Below, piece after piece: positions 37,138-47,060 of a DNA stretch of 64,000 nucleotides. Where the stretch lies: the NCBI GenBank assembly GCA_963806495.1, contig CAWDYA010000002.1, forward strand, positions 429,315 through 493,314, in the 5' to 3' direction. The first letter of the stretch is position 1. Every line of letters begins with the position of its first letter. The notes beneath the pieces are model-generated. The model saw only the letters and a program-made list of their open reading frames with translations, had not been told where the DNA came from and searched no databases. The position numbers and the translations under genes were made by a program. This DNA is from CAWDYA01 sp963806495 (lineage in GTDB: Bacteria > Acidobacteriota > Polarisedimenticolia > JACPZX01 > DASXTC01).

Positions 37138-38204
37138 GGTTTGCTCCCGTCCTTGGCGCCCGCTGCCGCGAGCGACGAGGCGATACGCGAAGTGGCGTAG
37201 TCGTACAGGGCGATGTAGTCGGTCGCCTCGGGAACCCCGCCCACCTCCATCGGCAGGACCAGCACAGGGATGCCGGTCTCCTCGGCCAGGAGATCGGTGG
37301 AACGATGCTCGACATAGGGCCGTGTCAGCAGGAGCGGAACGTCGCCCTGCGCGAGCCTGTCCTTCAGCTCCACGAGATGCTTCGCCGACGGTGGTATGCC
37401 CGGCTTCGGCTCCACGTACTCGACCACGACCAGCCCGAACCGTTGGGCGAAATACGAGTAGTCCTTGTGATAGGTCACCAGATGCGTCCCGGCGAACGGC
37501 TTCATCCGGGCCAGCCAGCCTCCCAGGTGCGCCGAAAGCGCCTTGCCGTCGATCTCGGTCCCATCGAGGAAGGACGCCAACTCGCCGCTGCGTGCCAGGC
37601 GGGCCAGCTTGGCGCCGCCGACGAGATCCGTGAGGTCCTCTCCGAACATCGCCACGTGGAGACGCTTGACGAAGTCGGCCCTCCGGGACTCGAAGAGGGC
37701 CGCATCGGCGGGGGACAGCTTCGTGAAGACCTCGGCGAGGTGGTCCGCGACGATCTCGGCGTTGAGCGGATCGCTCAGGTAATGCGGGTTGCCGTACGGA
37801 TGAACGTCACCGCCCGCGCGGCTCACCGGGCCTGTCGGCACCTCGACGACGCTGACACCCGTCGAGCAGTCGATGTACCCCTTGCCACCCACCTGTACCT
37901 TGCCGTTGCGGGAGCCCTGAGTCAGTGGGGGCACCCACCCGATCTCAAGATCCAGACCCATCAACAGCAGGAGATCCGCGGACCGCAGCTTCAGGATGAA
38001 GCTCGGCTTGGGATCGACGAAGTGGGGGTCCTGGGTAGCGGTCGCGACCGTGGTGACCTGCACGCGATCACCGCCGACCTCACGGGCCAGCGACCCGAGA
38101 TTGGGCACCGTGGCGACGATCTTGATGGGGCCGCCGGCGAGCAGCGGTCCCGCGGCGGCGCCGGCGAGTGCGAGCAGGCAGAGAAGGTATCGGATGTGTC
38201 TCAT
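37134..38204 (-). CDS. ZnuA-like metal-binding protein of an ABC importer
   Basis: 356 residues from ATG 38204 (GAGGAACGATCC site), with signal peptide YLLCLLALAGAAAGPLLAGG. Cluster A-I solute-binding features: IVATVPNLGSLAREVGGDRV, TATQDPHFVDPKPS (first His ligand), DVHPYGNPHYLSDP (further His ligands) and GTHLVTYHKDYSYFAQRFG (last ligands). Captures Zn or Mn in the periplasm and delivers it to the adjoining permease. The His-rich loop of many ZnuA proteins is missing here; it is instead found in the permease linker. Confidence 0.85.
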   Translation of the reverse strand: MRHIRYLLCLLALAGAAAGPLLAGGPIKIVATVPNLGSLAREVGGDRVQVTTVATATQDPHFVDPKPSFILKLRSADLLLLMGLDLEIGWVPPLTQGSRNGKVQVGGKGYIDCSTGVSVVEVPTGPVSRAGGDVHPYGNPHYLSDPLNAEIVADHLAEVFTKLSPADAALFESRRADFVKRLHVAMFGEDLTDLVGGAKLARLARSGELASFLDGTEIDGKALSAHLGGWLARMKPFAGTHLVTYHKDYSYFAQRFGLVVVEYVEPKPGIPPSAKHLVELKDRLAQGDVPLLLTRPYVEHRSTDLLAEETGIPVLVLPMEVGGVPEATDYIALYDYATSRIASSLAAAGAKDGSKP

Positions 38205-38222
38205 GGGATCGTTCCTCACTCT

Positions 38223-39593
38223 TCAGTATTTGTGCGCGCCATGGGCGCCAATCACGGGGATCCACTCGATGAACACCTCGTTGTCGGTGCTCTGGTCGTC
38301 GTACAGCGCGGCCGCGAGGTCGTTGCGTGTCGTGTGCTTGAACTGGATGCGGAACTCGGAGAATTCCGTCGGCTGGACCCTGACCACGCCGGCGATCGCC
38401 CGGATACGGGCGTCCGCGTCGTATGGCAGCTGCGTAAAGTCGTACCGGATCCCGGCCCGCCAGCGCTTGGCGAACTGGTACTCGCCGTAGGTGTAACCGC
38501 CGAAGCTCCTCACGAGATTCTTTGTCAGGAATCCGCCCGGGTCGAGCGTCTCCACCTCACGTCGGCCCGCCAGGAACTCCGTCTGCCAGAGCGCCGAGCG
38601 GTAGACGTTGAACTGCACCGGCTTCCACTTCCAGGTGAAGTCGGTGCCGAAGACGTCGCTTGCCAGACGCCGGGACGGCTGGACCGTGTTCGAGAGACCC
38701 GCGTCGTCGATGCTCTGCTGCAGCGCTTCGGAGGGGCCGGCCTTTCCGGCCGCTGCGGACACGCCCACGCCGAGCGTGGCATTGTCGGTCAGATTGAACA
38801 CCGACTTGACGTGCTGCAGCGCGAGATAGTCTCGCCGGCGTGCGTTGAACGAGACGTCGTTTCCGGTGCTGCCGATCTCGGTGATCGATTCCACCCAGAC
38901 CGAGCCGGTCCCCGGGAGCAGCCAGCTCAGGGAGGCCCCATCCGCGGTGAGGCTCTCCTCGCCGAAGAAGGCACTGAGGACCTCGGGCTTGTCCACGGTG
39001 AAGTACTGGTGCGCGTGGAAGGTGTTCCACTTGCCGAAGGCGTTCTTGTAGCGGCCCCCTTTGAGCTGCAGGCCGCCCGGCAGGGACGTGGAGGTCATGG
39101 TCCCCTCTTCAACATCGGCGTCCCCCTCGGCGGTGAAGGTGAGGAACAGGTCCACCTTGGCGTACGGATCCACCACCGACTGCAGACCGATCTCCGCCTC
39201 GCTCAGGCTGAAGCCGTCGTCATCCCTGTTGTAGTTCACGGACGACTGGCCGATCCCCTGGAACACGGCGCTGATGGCAGGGTTGAGGAGTGATGCGGTC
39301 TGGGTGGGCGAGGCGGGAGCCGGCACCGTGACAGGTGACGCCGGCTCGGGTGCCTCGGGCTCGAACGACTCGAGGGCCGATGTCGTGGCGCCCCCCGAGG
39401 GCGGCGCCGTCTTGAGGGCCGCCACCTCCTCGGTGAGCGCCTTGACCTGTTTCTTGAGATCCTCGATCTCCTTCTTCAGCTCCTGGAGCGGATCGGCCTG
39501 CTCCTCGGCCGCGCGGGCGGGGCCGACGGCAAGGGCAAGGGCGAGAATGGCGATCGAGGCCGCCGTGGCGAGACCATGCGTCGCACGTGTCAT
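38223..39593 (-). CDS. Outer-membrane beta-barrel protein with N-terminal coiled coil
   Basis: 456 residues from ATG 39593, signal peptide AASIAILALALAVGPARAAE. After it a short coiled coil (LQELKKEIEDLKKQVKALTEE) and a Pro/Thr linker, then about 330 residues of alternating strands (FSLSEAEIGLQSVVDPYAKV; FKHTTRNDLAAALYDDQST) ending in an aromatic Tyr. This resembles phosphate/zinc-regulated porin-like barrels (e.g. Zn-responsive outer-membrane proteins). Sits 18 bases upstream of the ZnuA gene, so it probably takes metal or chelates across the outer membrane. Confidence 0.7.
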   Translation of the reverse strand: MTRATHGLATAASIAILALALAVGPARAAEEQADPLQELKKEIEDLKKQVKALTEEVAALKTAPPSGGATTSALESFEPEAPEPASPVTVPAPASPTQTASLLNPAISAVFQGIGQSSVNYNRDDDGFSLSEAEIGLQSVVDPYAKVDLFLTFTAEGDADVEEGTMTSTSLPGGLQLKGGRYKNAFGKWNTFHAHQYFTVDKPEVLSAFFGEESLTADGASLSWLLPGTGSVWVESITEIGSTGNDVSFNARRRDYLALQHVKSVFNLTDNATLGVGVSAAAGKAGPSEALQQSIDDAGLSNTVQPSRRLASDVFGTDFTWKWKPVQFNVYRSALWQTEFLAGRREVETLDPGGFLTKNLVRSFGGYTYGEYQFAKRWRAGIRYDFTQLPYDADARIRAIAGVVRVQPTEFSEFRIQFKHTTRNDLAAALYDDQSTDNEVFIEWIPVIGAHGAHKY

Positions 39594-39680
39594 GAAGGAT
39601 CTCCCCTGATGGTTGGTCACTGGAACCGTGGATGCCGCCGCGGTAGCAGGCGGGCGGCTGCGAGAGAGCGACAGGGTGGA

Positions 39681-40028
39681 TCAGGCGGCGGGAGGAGCTC
39701 TCAGGAGGAAGGAGTGGGACTGTGGCGCGCTTGCGGGAACCGGATCCGGTGCCAACCGCTGGGTTACGGGCGAGAGGTCGGCCACGTGGATGAACGTGGC
39801 GGGCGCGGGCCGGGCGGAGACGCGGCTGAAGGAGCAGAGGCTGCAGTGGCCCGGTCGGTCCGGGTCGTCGGAGCCGGTGTCTGGGGGCACGGCGGGGGCG
39901 CGTTGCAGAGTCCGTTCGGTAGCGGAATGACGCGTCGCGGCCTTGAGATCGTGGGGATGCGGCGCCGTAGCCAGCACGGCCAGGATGGCGTAACATGCCA
40001 TCATGATCGTCGCCAGGAACCTGTGCAT
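39681..40028 (-). CDS. Small exported CxxC/His protein upstream of metal-uptake genes
   Basis: 115 residues from ATG 40028 (alternative GTG 40052). Signal peptide RFLATIMMACYAILAVLATA, then APHPHDLK and GHCSLCSFSRV, which could bind a metal, and a Pro-rich tail. It resembles the small DUF2946-like proteins often found next to TonB or zinc/copper uptake genes, but I cannot confirm the family. It is the first gene of the leftward metal group. Confidence 0.55.
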   Translation of the reverse strand: MHRFLATIMMACYAILAVLATAPHPHDLKAATRHSATERTLQRAPAVPPDTGSDDPDRPGHCSLCSFSRVSARPAPATFIHVADLSPVTQRLAPDPVPASAPQSHSFLLRAPPAA

Positions 40029-40110
40029 GCCGGTAGCCCGCCCGTTCTTCACGTACGCATCTTAGAGGTCCGGCGCCGGAAGCGTCAACCGGCATGCCCG
40101 ACCGCACGCG

Positions 40111-40139
40111 TTGACCGGGCCCCGCGGCGATGGTAAGCT
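40111..40139 (+). promoter_or_regulatory. Sigma-70-type promoter for lolA
   Basis: TTGACC (40111-40116), 17 bases, TAAGCT (40134-40139) preceded by TGG. Start about 40146, some 32 bases before the TTG start of lolA. Confidence 0.55.
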
Positions 40140-40177
40140 CTCCGCCGTTTCCCGGGCCATAACTCTTGGAGTATCAG

Positions 40178-40844
40178 TTGTTTCGAGCCCTGCTCGCCCT
40201 GCTCGTGATCGCCCCGATCGGGCCGGCCCCGGTGAAATCGGTGTCAACGCCCCTGGCGGTCCGTCTTCAGGAGAGTCTGGACGCGATGGACACCCTGAAG
40301 GGGAGGTTCGTCCAGACGCTGGACTCGAGCTCCCTCGGCCGCCCGCGTTCCGAGAAGGGGACATTCGCGATCCGCAAGCCCGCGATGATGCGATGGTCCT
40401 ACGAGGATCCTGAGGAGAAGCTCGCGGTCACGGACGGCCATGAGACATGGCTGTATCTGCCCGAGGATCGTGAAGTACACCTGGGCAACCTCGACGTGAA
40501 CGGGGCCGGCGCCGCCGCGATGCTCCTGGCGGGAAAGCTCCGGCTGGACCGGGACTTCGTCTCCCGCACGCTGACCGGCCCGGATTCTCGCAGATGCCGG
40601 GCCCCAGGGAGTGGTGGGAGCGGAGGTTCTCGAGCTGAAGCCGCGGGAGGCCGGCGAAGAGTTCGACCGGCTCATCGTCGCCGTCGATCCCGTCACCTCC
40701 CTGATCCGGAGGCTCACCGTGGTCGACTCGCTCGGCGGCCGGATGATCTTCGAGCTGTACGACCTCGTCGAGAACGCGCCGCTGCCGGACTCCCTGTTCC
40801 GCTTCGAGCCGCCGCCCGGCGTTGATGTTATCGACGAGCGGTGA
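40178..40844 (+). CDS. lolA: Outer-membrane lipoprotein carrier protein LolA (one frameshift)
   Basis: Carries lipoproteins across the periplasm from LolCDE to LolB. Start is TTG 40178 with a TTGGAG site eight bases before; an in-frame TTG at 40166 is possible. Signal peptide LFRALLALLVIAPIGPAP, then the LolA pattern DTLKGRFVQTL, RPRSEKGTFAIRKPAMMRW and DGHETWLYLPEDREV. The reading frame breaks at about 40578-40582 (in GGCCCGG): the left part ends LTLTGP-like and the right part continues ILADAGPQGVVGAEVLELKP to a TGA at 40842. Fused, about 221 residues, normal. Confidence 0.8.
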
Positions 40845-40863
40845 TCCGAGCGATTTCCCATCA

Positions 40864-40892
40864 TTGATAGGGCGGTGGGCCGATGGTAAGAT
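40864..40892 (+). promoter_or_regulatory. Sigma-70-type promoter for the YajQ gene
   Basis: TTGATA (40864-40869), 17 bases, TAAGAT (40887-40892) preceded by TGG. The lolA and yajQ promoters share the TGGTAAG-T extended -10. Confidence 0.6.
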
Positions 40893-40913
40893 GTTCGCCT
40901 CTAGGGGGTGCAC

Positions 40914-41405
40914 GTGGCCGAAGAGAGCTCTTTCGACATCGTCAGCAAGATCGACCTCGCGGAGGTCGACAACGCCATCAACCAGACGCTGAAAGAGGTT
41001 TCGACACGCTACGACCTCAAGGGGAGCCACTCGTCCCTGGAGCGTCAGGAGCGGCAGCTCGTGCTGCTCGCAGAAGACAAGTTCAAGATCCGCAGCGTGA
41101 ACGAGATCTTCATGCAGCGGCTCGCCAAGCGCGGCGTGCCGCTGAAGGGGCTCACGTTCTCCGAACCGGTCCCGGCGGCGGGTGGTCGTCTCAGGCAGAC
41201 GATTGATATTCAGGAAGGGATCCCCACGGAGAAGGCGCGCGAGATCGTCAAGACCATCAAGGATCTCAAGCTCAAGGTTCAGGCTTCCATCCAGGGAGAC
41301 CAGCTGAGGGTCCGGGCGAACAAGAAGGACGATCTGCAGACCGTCATCCGGAAGCTCAAGGAAAAGGACTTCGGCATCGACGTCCAGTTCACCAACTACC
41401 GGTAG
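40914..41405 (+). CDS. yajQ: YajQ family nucleotide-binding protein
   Basis: 163 residues from GTG 40914 (GGGGGTG site). The sequence matches YajQ throughout: SSFDIVSKIDLAEVDNAINQ, TRYDLKGS and the C-terminal QFTNYR. Two ferredoxin-like domains. Some members bind cyclic di-GMP and act with LysR-type regulators; others are described as RNA/nucleotide binding. It stands as a single gene or with the following secreted protein. Confidence 0.93.
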   Translation: MAEESSFDIVSKIDLAEVDNAINQTLKEVSTRYDLKGSHSSLERQERQLVLLAEDKFKIRSVNEIFMQRLAKRGVPLKGLTFSEPVPAAGGRLRQTIDIQEGIPTEKAREIVKTIKDLKLKVQASIQGDQLRVRANKKDDLQTVIRKLKEKDFGIDVQFTNYR

Positions 41406-41416
41406 GAGCCGCACAG

Positions 41417-42103
41417 GTGACAGCACGGCCCGCCCGATCCCCGATCCACGCGCCAGCGTTGCTGCTGGCTCTCCTCACCACGCTGCTCGCGCCGGTGACC
41501 GGCGCCCGGGCTTCGGGCCAGAGGATCATGTGCCAGGGGCGCGTGCTCTCTCAGGCCGGGCAGGGTATGGCAGACTGGCCGGTGATTCTGATCGGAACGT
41601 CGCGGTACCTCGAGATCGGAAAGCATACGTCCGGAGGCGAGGTGGCCACGCTGGCCCGGACCAGCACGGACGAAAACGGCTATTACTCGATCGATATCCC
41701 CAGGGAAAGGCGGTACCACTACTACTTCCTGCGCTTTGCCGACTCGTCGAAGCTCGATCCGGTCAAGTACTCCATCCCGGACGACGTGGAGATTTCGGCC
41801 GAGGCGCGGCGGGGGAGGCTGGCACAGGTTGACTTGACGGTCCGTCTCCACCCGGACTGGCCCGAGGTCGAGCGGCGGATCGCGGAGGCGGGCGGCGTCG
41901 ACACACCCAAGGGGAAGATCCTGCGCAAGCTCGGCCTGCCGGAGAAGAGCGTGATGGACAGGTCCTCGGGCGAGGAAGAGTGGTGGTACTTCACGAAGGG
42001 CGTCCTTTATACCTTCCGCGGCTCCGAACCGACGGGCACGCGGAACTTCGAGCCGGTCTCGCCCCCGCCCGGAGGCGCGGGGTCCACCGGCGAGGGGCGA
42101 TGA
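41417..42103 (+). CDS. Secreted protein with carboxypeptidase-regulatory-like fold
   Basis: 228 residues from GTG 41417 (TAGGAG site). Signal peptide LLLALLTTLLAPVTGARA. The middle, CQGRVLSQAGQGMADWPVIL...TSTDENGYYSIDIP, has the G-x-V-x-D...T-D-x-x-G-x-Y/F-x-I pattern of CarboxypepD_reg-like beta sandwiches. The C-terminal half has KGKILRKLGLPEKSVMD and EEEWWYFTKGVLYTF, which I do not recognise. Precedes the polyprenyl synthase gene with one base between. Confidence 0.65.
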   Translation: MTARPARSPIHAPALLLALLTTLLAPVTGARASGQRIMCQGRVLSQAGQGMADWPVILIGTSRYLEIGKHTSGGEVATLARTSTDENGYYSIDIPRERRYHYYFLRFADSSKLDPVKYSIPDDVEISAEARRGRLAQVDLTVRLHPDWPEVERRIAEAGGVDTPKGKILRKLGLPEKSVMDRSSGEEEWWYFTKGVLYTFRGSEPTGTRNFEPVSPPPGGAGSTGEGR

Positions 42104-42104
42104 C

Positions 42105-43164
<1,060 letters not shown>

Positions 43165-43330
43165 GCCCGGATCAGGCCCTGCGGGGTGCGGCTCCATCCC
43201 TTGAGGCTCAAGTTTCACCTCAACACCATACCTAGTGGTTTCGCTGTGAGCGCGATGGCCGCTGTGCTAACATGCGGCGACCGCGACGGCACAGCTCACA
43301 CCGACTCGTCTGACGGGGGTCCCCAGGAAG

Positions 43331-46300
43331 ATGCTCAGGCTCGAGAAGCTCGAAATGCTCGGTTTCAAGTCGTTCTACGCCCGCACGGAATTTCTCTTCG
43401 AGAAGAACATCACCGCAATCGTCGGTCCCAACGGGTGCGGGAAGAGCAACATCGGCGATGCGCTGAACTGGGTGATTGGCGAGCAATCCGTGAAATCTCT
43501 TCGCGGTGACCGGATGGAGGATGTGATCTTCAACGGCAGCGAAGGGCGCAAGCCACTCGGCATGGCGGAGGTCTCGCTGCACCTGAAGAACGGCCGGGGA
43601 AGCGACACCGAGGAATCGGTCGTCATCACGCGCAGGCTTTTCCGTTCGGGCGAAAGCGAGTACCTGATCAACGGGCAGCGGTGCCGCCTCAGGGACATCC
43701 AGGAGTCGCTCGCGCGCATCAACGTCGGATCCGGAGTCTACTCGATCATCGAGCAGGGCAAGGTGGACGCCGCCCTCAGCTCGCGGCCGCGCGAGAGGCG
43801 CGTGCTGATCGAGGAGGCGGCGGGCATCGCGATGTACAAGACGAAGAAGCGCCAGGCCGAGACCAAGCTCGAGGCGACCGAGGCGAACCTTCTGCGCGTC
43901 AACGATGTCGTGTCGGAGCTCGAGCGACAGATCGGCTCGCTCAAGCGGCAGGCGGCGCGGGCGAGGCGATACAGCCGCACCGAGGAGGAGATCGCGCGAC
44001 TCGATCGGATCCTGCTCTATCACGATCACCACAGGCTCGAGGGAGAGCGGCGGCAGGTCGAGGACCGCGAGACGGAGGCGCGCTCGCACGAGTCGGAGGC
44101 GGCAGCACGGCTCGGGTCGCTCGAGGCCCGATACGAGGAGGGACGCCGCAGCCTCGAGGAGCAGGAAGAGGCATGGCGGCGATGTCGCGAGGACCTGCAC
44201 ACCGTCGATCGGGAGATGGATCATCACGGCCGAGAGAAGACGCTGGCCCGGGAGCAGGCCTCAGAAGCGCTTGCCGGAATGGGCGCGGCACGCGAGCTGT
44301 CGGTGTCGCTCGAGGGACGGCTGGCCGAGGTGACGGGCAACATCGAGCAGCGTCGTCTCGATCGCACCGGGGTCGAGAGGGACGTCGACGAAAAGGAGCG
44401 CGAGCGGGAGCGGCTCGAGGGGGCGCGTCACGAGCTCGACACGAGGATCGACGGCCTGGAATCGGACCTGGCCGGCGCGCGCTCTGCATTCCTGCAGATC
44501 GTCGACGCGGGCAGTGACGCACGCAACCGGCGGCGGCAGGCGACCGAGGCGCGGGAGAAACTCGGCCGTCAGGAAGCGGTGCTCACGCAGGAGGAGTCCG
44601 ATGCGTTGATGCAGCATGCGGAGCGCCAGCGCGCGCGCGGCGCGACGCAAGCGGCTCTCGCATCCGCCGAGGCGGAGGCCGGAGCGATCGCGGCACGCCT
44701 CCAGTCGGGGCGATCCGAGATGGAGCGGATCGAGGAAGCGCTGCGCAGGGAGACGGCGCGCCGGGACGAGGCACGTCATCGGCTGCAGGGGCACGAGGAA
44801 CGTCTCCGGGCGCTCGAGGAACTCGACGCCTCATCCGGTGGGGCGAAGGAGACCCTCGCGGGTCTCGTCAGCCACGAAGGAATCCTGGCCGAGGGGATCC
44901 GGGTTCCCGCCAATCTGGAGGCCTCGGTGGAGCAGTATCTCGGCGATCGGCTGGACGCCGCGCTCGTCGCCGACACACAGCACGCGCTCGACGGTGTGAG
45001 CTGTCTCAAGCAGGCCGGAAAGGGGCGCGCGTCGTTCCTGCCCCTGCCCGGCGCCGAGGAAGCCGCACACCCGGTCATTGCGCTGCCCGAGGAGCTTCGG
45101 GACGATCCGGCGTTTCAGGGACGGCTGCTGGACCTGATGGAGACGGATGCCGGGCGTCGCGTGGCGCTCTCGCCGCTGCTCGCGCGAGCCGTGGTCGTGA
45201 CGGATCTCGATGCCGCGGCCCGCCTGCGTCGCCGGGCGCCGATGTTCGACTACCTGACACTCGACGGCGATATCCTGCATCTGAGCGGGTTGGTGGAGGG
45301 AGGCGCGCGCCGCCCCGAGGGAGCGGGCGCTCTGAGCCGGCGCAGGGCGAAGCAGGATCTGCTCGAGGCGATCGAGACGGGTCGCGCGCGGCTCGCGGAG
45401 ATGGATCGGCTGATCGCCGGCCTGGAAGCCGACCGCGCCGGCGCACTGGCGAACGTGCGGGAGCTTTCCGAAGCGGTGGCCGAGAGCGACAAGGGGCTGG
45501 TGGCTCGCCGGCTCGAGATGCAGTCGGCTGTCGATGACGAGGAACGGGCGCGCGAGAAGGCTGAGACCGTGACGCGCGAGAAATCCATGGCCTCCGAGGA
45601 GGCGATCGCGCTGGACCGTGAGATCGTCAGGCTGGACGCCTCGCTGGTCGGGCTGGAGGAGGCGCGCAGGGTGAAGGAGACGGCGATCGCCGCCTCCCAG
45701 CAGGAGATAGTGGATCTGCGCGCGACGATGGCGCGGCTCGGCGAATCCCTCACGGTGGTGCGGTCGGCGCTCTCCGCCGGGCGGCAGCGTCTCGAGGCGA
45801 TCGACACGGACCTCGCACGGCTTCTGGAGTCGGATCAGGAGCTTCGCGATCGGATCGAGACCGAGCGATCGCGTGAGGCCGAGCTGACGCAGCGCAGAGA
45901 GGCGGCTCTGGCGCGTGAGACCGAGTCCGCGGCGGCGCTCGAGACACTCGGCTCCCGCCGGCGTGACCTCGAGGCCCTGGTCAGGGAGGGTGAGGTAGCC
46001 CTTTCGGAGAAGCGGATCGAGTCGGAGCGGATGGGACACGAGGTGAAGGAGGCGCGCGGGCAGCTCGAGGAGGCCCGCGGACGGCGGGAGGGCATCACCC
46101 TCGAGAAAGAGCGTATCGCCGCCGATCTGCGTCACCTCGTTGCCGACGCGCTCGACGGCGCGGACCGCACCCTGGAGGAGATCCTCGCCGGCGTGACGGA
46201 GGAGGACAAGGCGAGGGATCTCGACGAGCTGCGTGCCGCGGTTACCGAGCTGAGAGAGAAGCTGAGACGGATCGGGCCGGTCAACATGATGGCGCTGGAT

Positions 46301-47053
46301 CAGTTTCGCGAGCTCGAGGAGCGTTTCACCTTCATGAGCGCCCAGCGAAAAGACCTGACGGAGGCGATCGCATCGCTCAAGGAGACGATCGCCCGAATCA
46401 ACAGAACCTCGCGCGAGCGGTTCCTCGAAGCGTTCGAGAAGATAAGGGCCGGGTTCGGCGAGACGTTCCGCTCGCTGTTCGGCGGCGGCCGCGCCGACCT
46501 GCGCCTTATGACGGACAACGGCGATGAGGACGTTCTCGAATGCGGGATGGAGATCATTGCGCAGCCGCCCGGGAAGCGTTTGCAGAGCGTGACTCTGCTG
46601 TCCGGCGGAGAGAAGGCCCTGACGGCCATCGCACTGCTGTTTGCGATCTTCCACTACCGGCCCTCGCCGTTCTGTCTCCTCGACGAGGTGGACGCGCCAC
46701 TCGACGAGTCGAACGTGATCCGGTTCAACAGCCTTCTCGACTCGATGGCTTCGAGCACCCAGTTCGTGATGATCACCCACAACCGCCGGTCCATGGATGC
46801 CGCCGACATGCTCTACGGCATCACCATGGACGAACCCGGGATATCGCGGGCCATGTCCGTGGTGCTCGACGGCCGGCCCGACCGGGAGCAGGCGGTCAGG
46901 ACGCTGCCCGCCATCCTCGCGGCGCGTCACAAAGGCAACGGGCGCCGTGCCGTCCTCGCCACCGCAACCGGCGGAGACGCCGGGGCCGGGGCCTCGGGTG
47001 GCAACAGGGAAGGTCCGCGGGCGGACGGACCCTCGTCGCCTCCCTCGAACTGA
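43331..47053 (+). CDS. smc: Chromosome segregation protein SMC
   Basis: 1240 residues, intact. Head: FKSFYARTEFLFEKNITAIV, Walker A GPNGCGKSN at residues 32-40. Coiled coil from about 165 to 500, hinge at about 500-640 (GLVSHEGILAEGIRVPANLE; FLPLPGAEEA), second coil, then the C-terminal head with the signature LLSGGEKALTAIALLFAI and Walker B FCLLDEVDAPLDESN. Organises and condenses the chromosome with ScpA/ScpB, whose genes are not in the window. 166 bases upstream are non-coding and carry a TAACAT -10-like element at about 43269. Confidence 0.95.
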   Translation: MLRLEKLEMLGFKSFYARTEFLFEKNITAIVGPNGCGKSNIGDALNWVIGEQSVKSLRGDRMEDVIFNGSEGRKPLGMAEVSLHLKNGRGSDTEESVVITRRLFRSGESEYLINGQRCRLRDIQESLARINVGSGVYSIIEQGKVDAALSSRPRERRVLIEEAAGIAMYKTKKRQAETKLEATEANLLRVNDVVSELERQIGSLKRQAARARRYSRTEEEIARLDRILLYHDHHRLEGERRQVEDRETEARSHESEAAARLGSLEARYEEGRRSLEEQEEAWRRCREDLHTVDREMDHHGREKTLAREQASEALAGMGAARELSVSLEGRLAEVTGNIEQRRLDRTGVERDVDEKERERERLEGARHELDTRIDGLESDLAGARSAFLQIVDAGSDARNRRRQATEAREKLGRQEAVLTQEESDALMQHAERQRARGATQAALASAEAEAGAIAARLQSGRSEMERIEEALRRETARRDEARHRLQGHEERLRALEELDASSGGAKETLAGLVSHEGILAEGIRVPANLEASVEQYLGDRLDAALVADTQHALDGVSCLKQAGKGRASFLPLPGAEEAAHPVIALPEELRDDPAFQGRLLDLMETDAGRRVALSPLLARAVVVTDLDAAARLRRRAPMFDYLTLDGDILHLSGLVEGGARRPEGAGALSRRRAKQDLLEAIETGRARLAEMDRLIAGLEADRAGALANVRELSEAVAESDKGLVARRLEMQSAVDDEERAREKAETVTREKSMASEEAIALDREIVRLDASLVGLEEARRVKETAIAASQQEIVDLRATMARLGESLTVVRSALSAGRQRLEAIDTDLARLLESDQELRDRIETERSREAELTQRREAALARETESAAALETLGSRRRDLEALVREGEVALSEKRIESERMGHEVKEARGQLEEARGRREGITLEKERIAADLRHLVADALDGADRTLEEILAGVTEEDKARDLDELRAAVTELREKLRRIGPVNMMALDQFRELEERFTFMSAQRKDLTEAIASLKETIARINRTSRERFLEAFEKIRAGFGETFRSLFGGGRADLRLMTDNGDEDVLECGMEIIAQPPGKRLQSVTLLSGGEKALTAIALLFAIFHYRPSPFCLLDEVDAPLDESNVIRFNSLLDSMASSTQFVMITHNRRSMDAADMLYGITMDEPGISRAMSVVLDGRPDREQAVRTLPAILAARHKGNGRRAVLATATGGDAGAGASGGNREGPRADGPSSPPSN

Positions 47054-47060
47054 GAGGACA

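Noticed and set aside
43165..43330. Inverted repeat TGTGAGC...GCTCACA upstream of smc as an operator
   Set aside because: Arms are short and about 40 bases apart, with no known regulator; could be chance.
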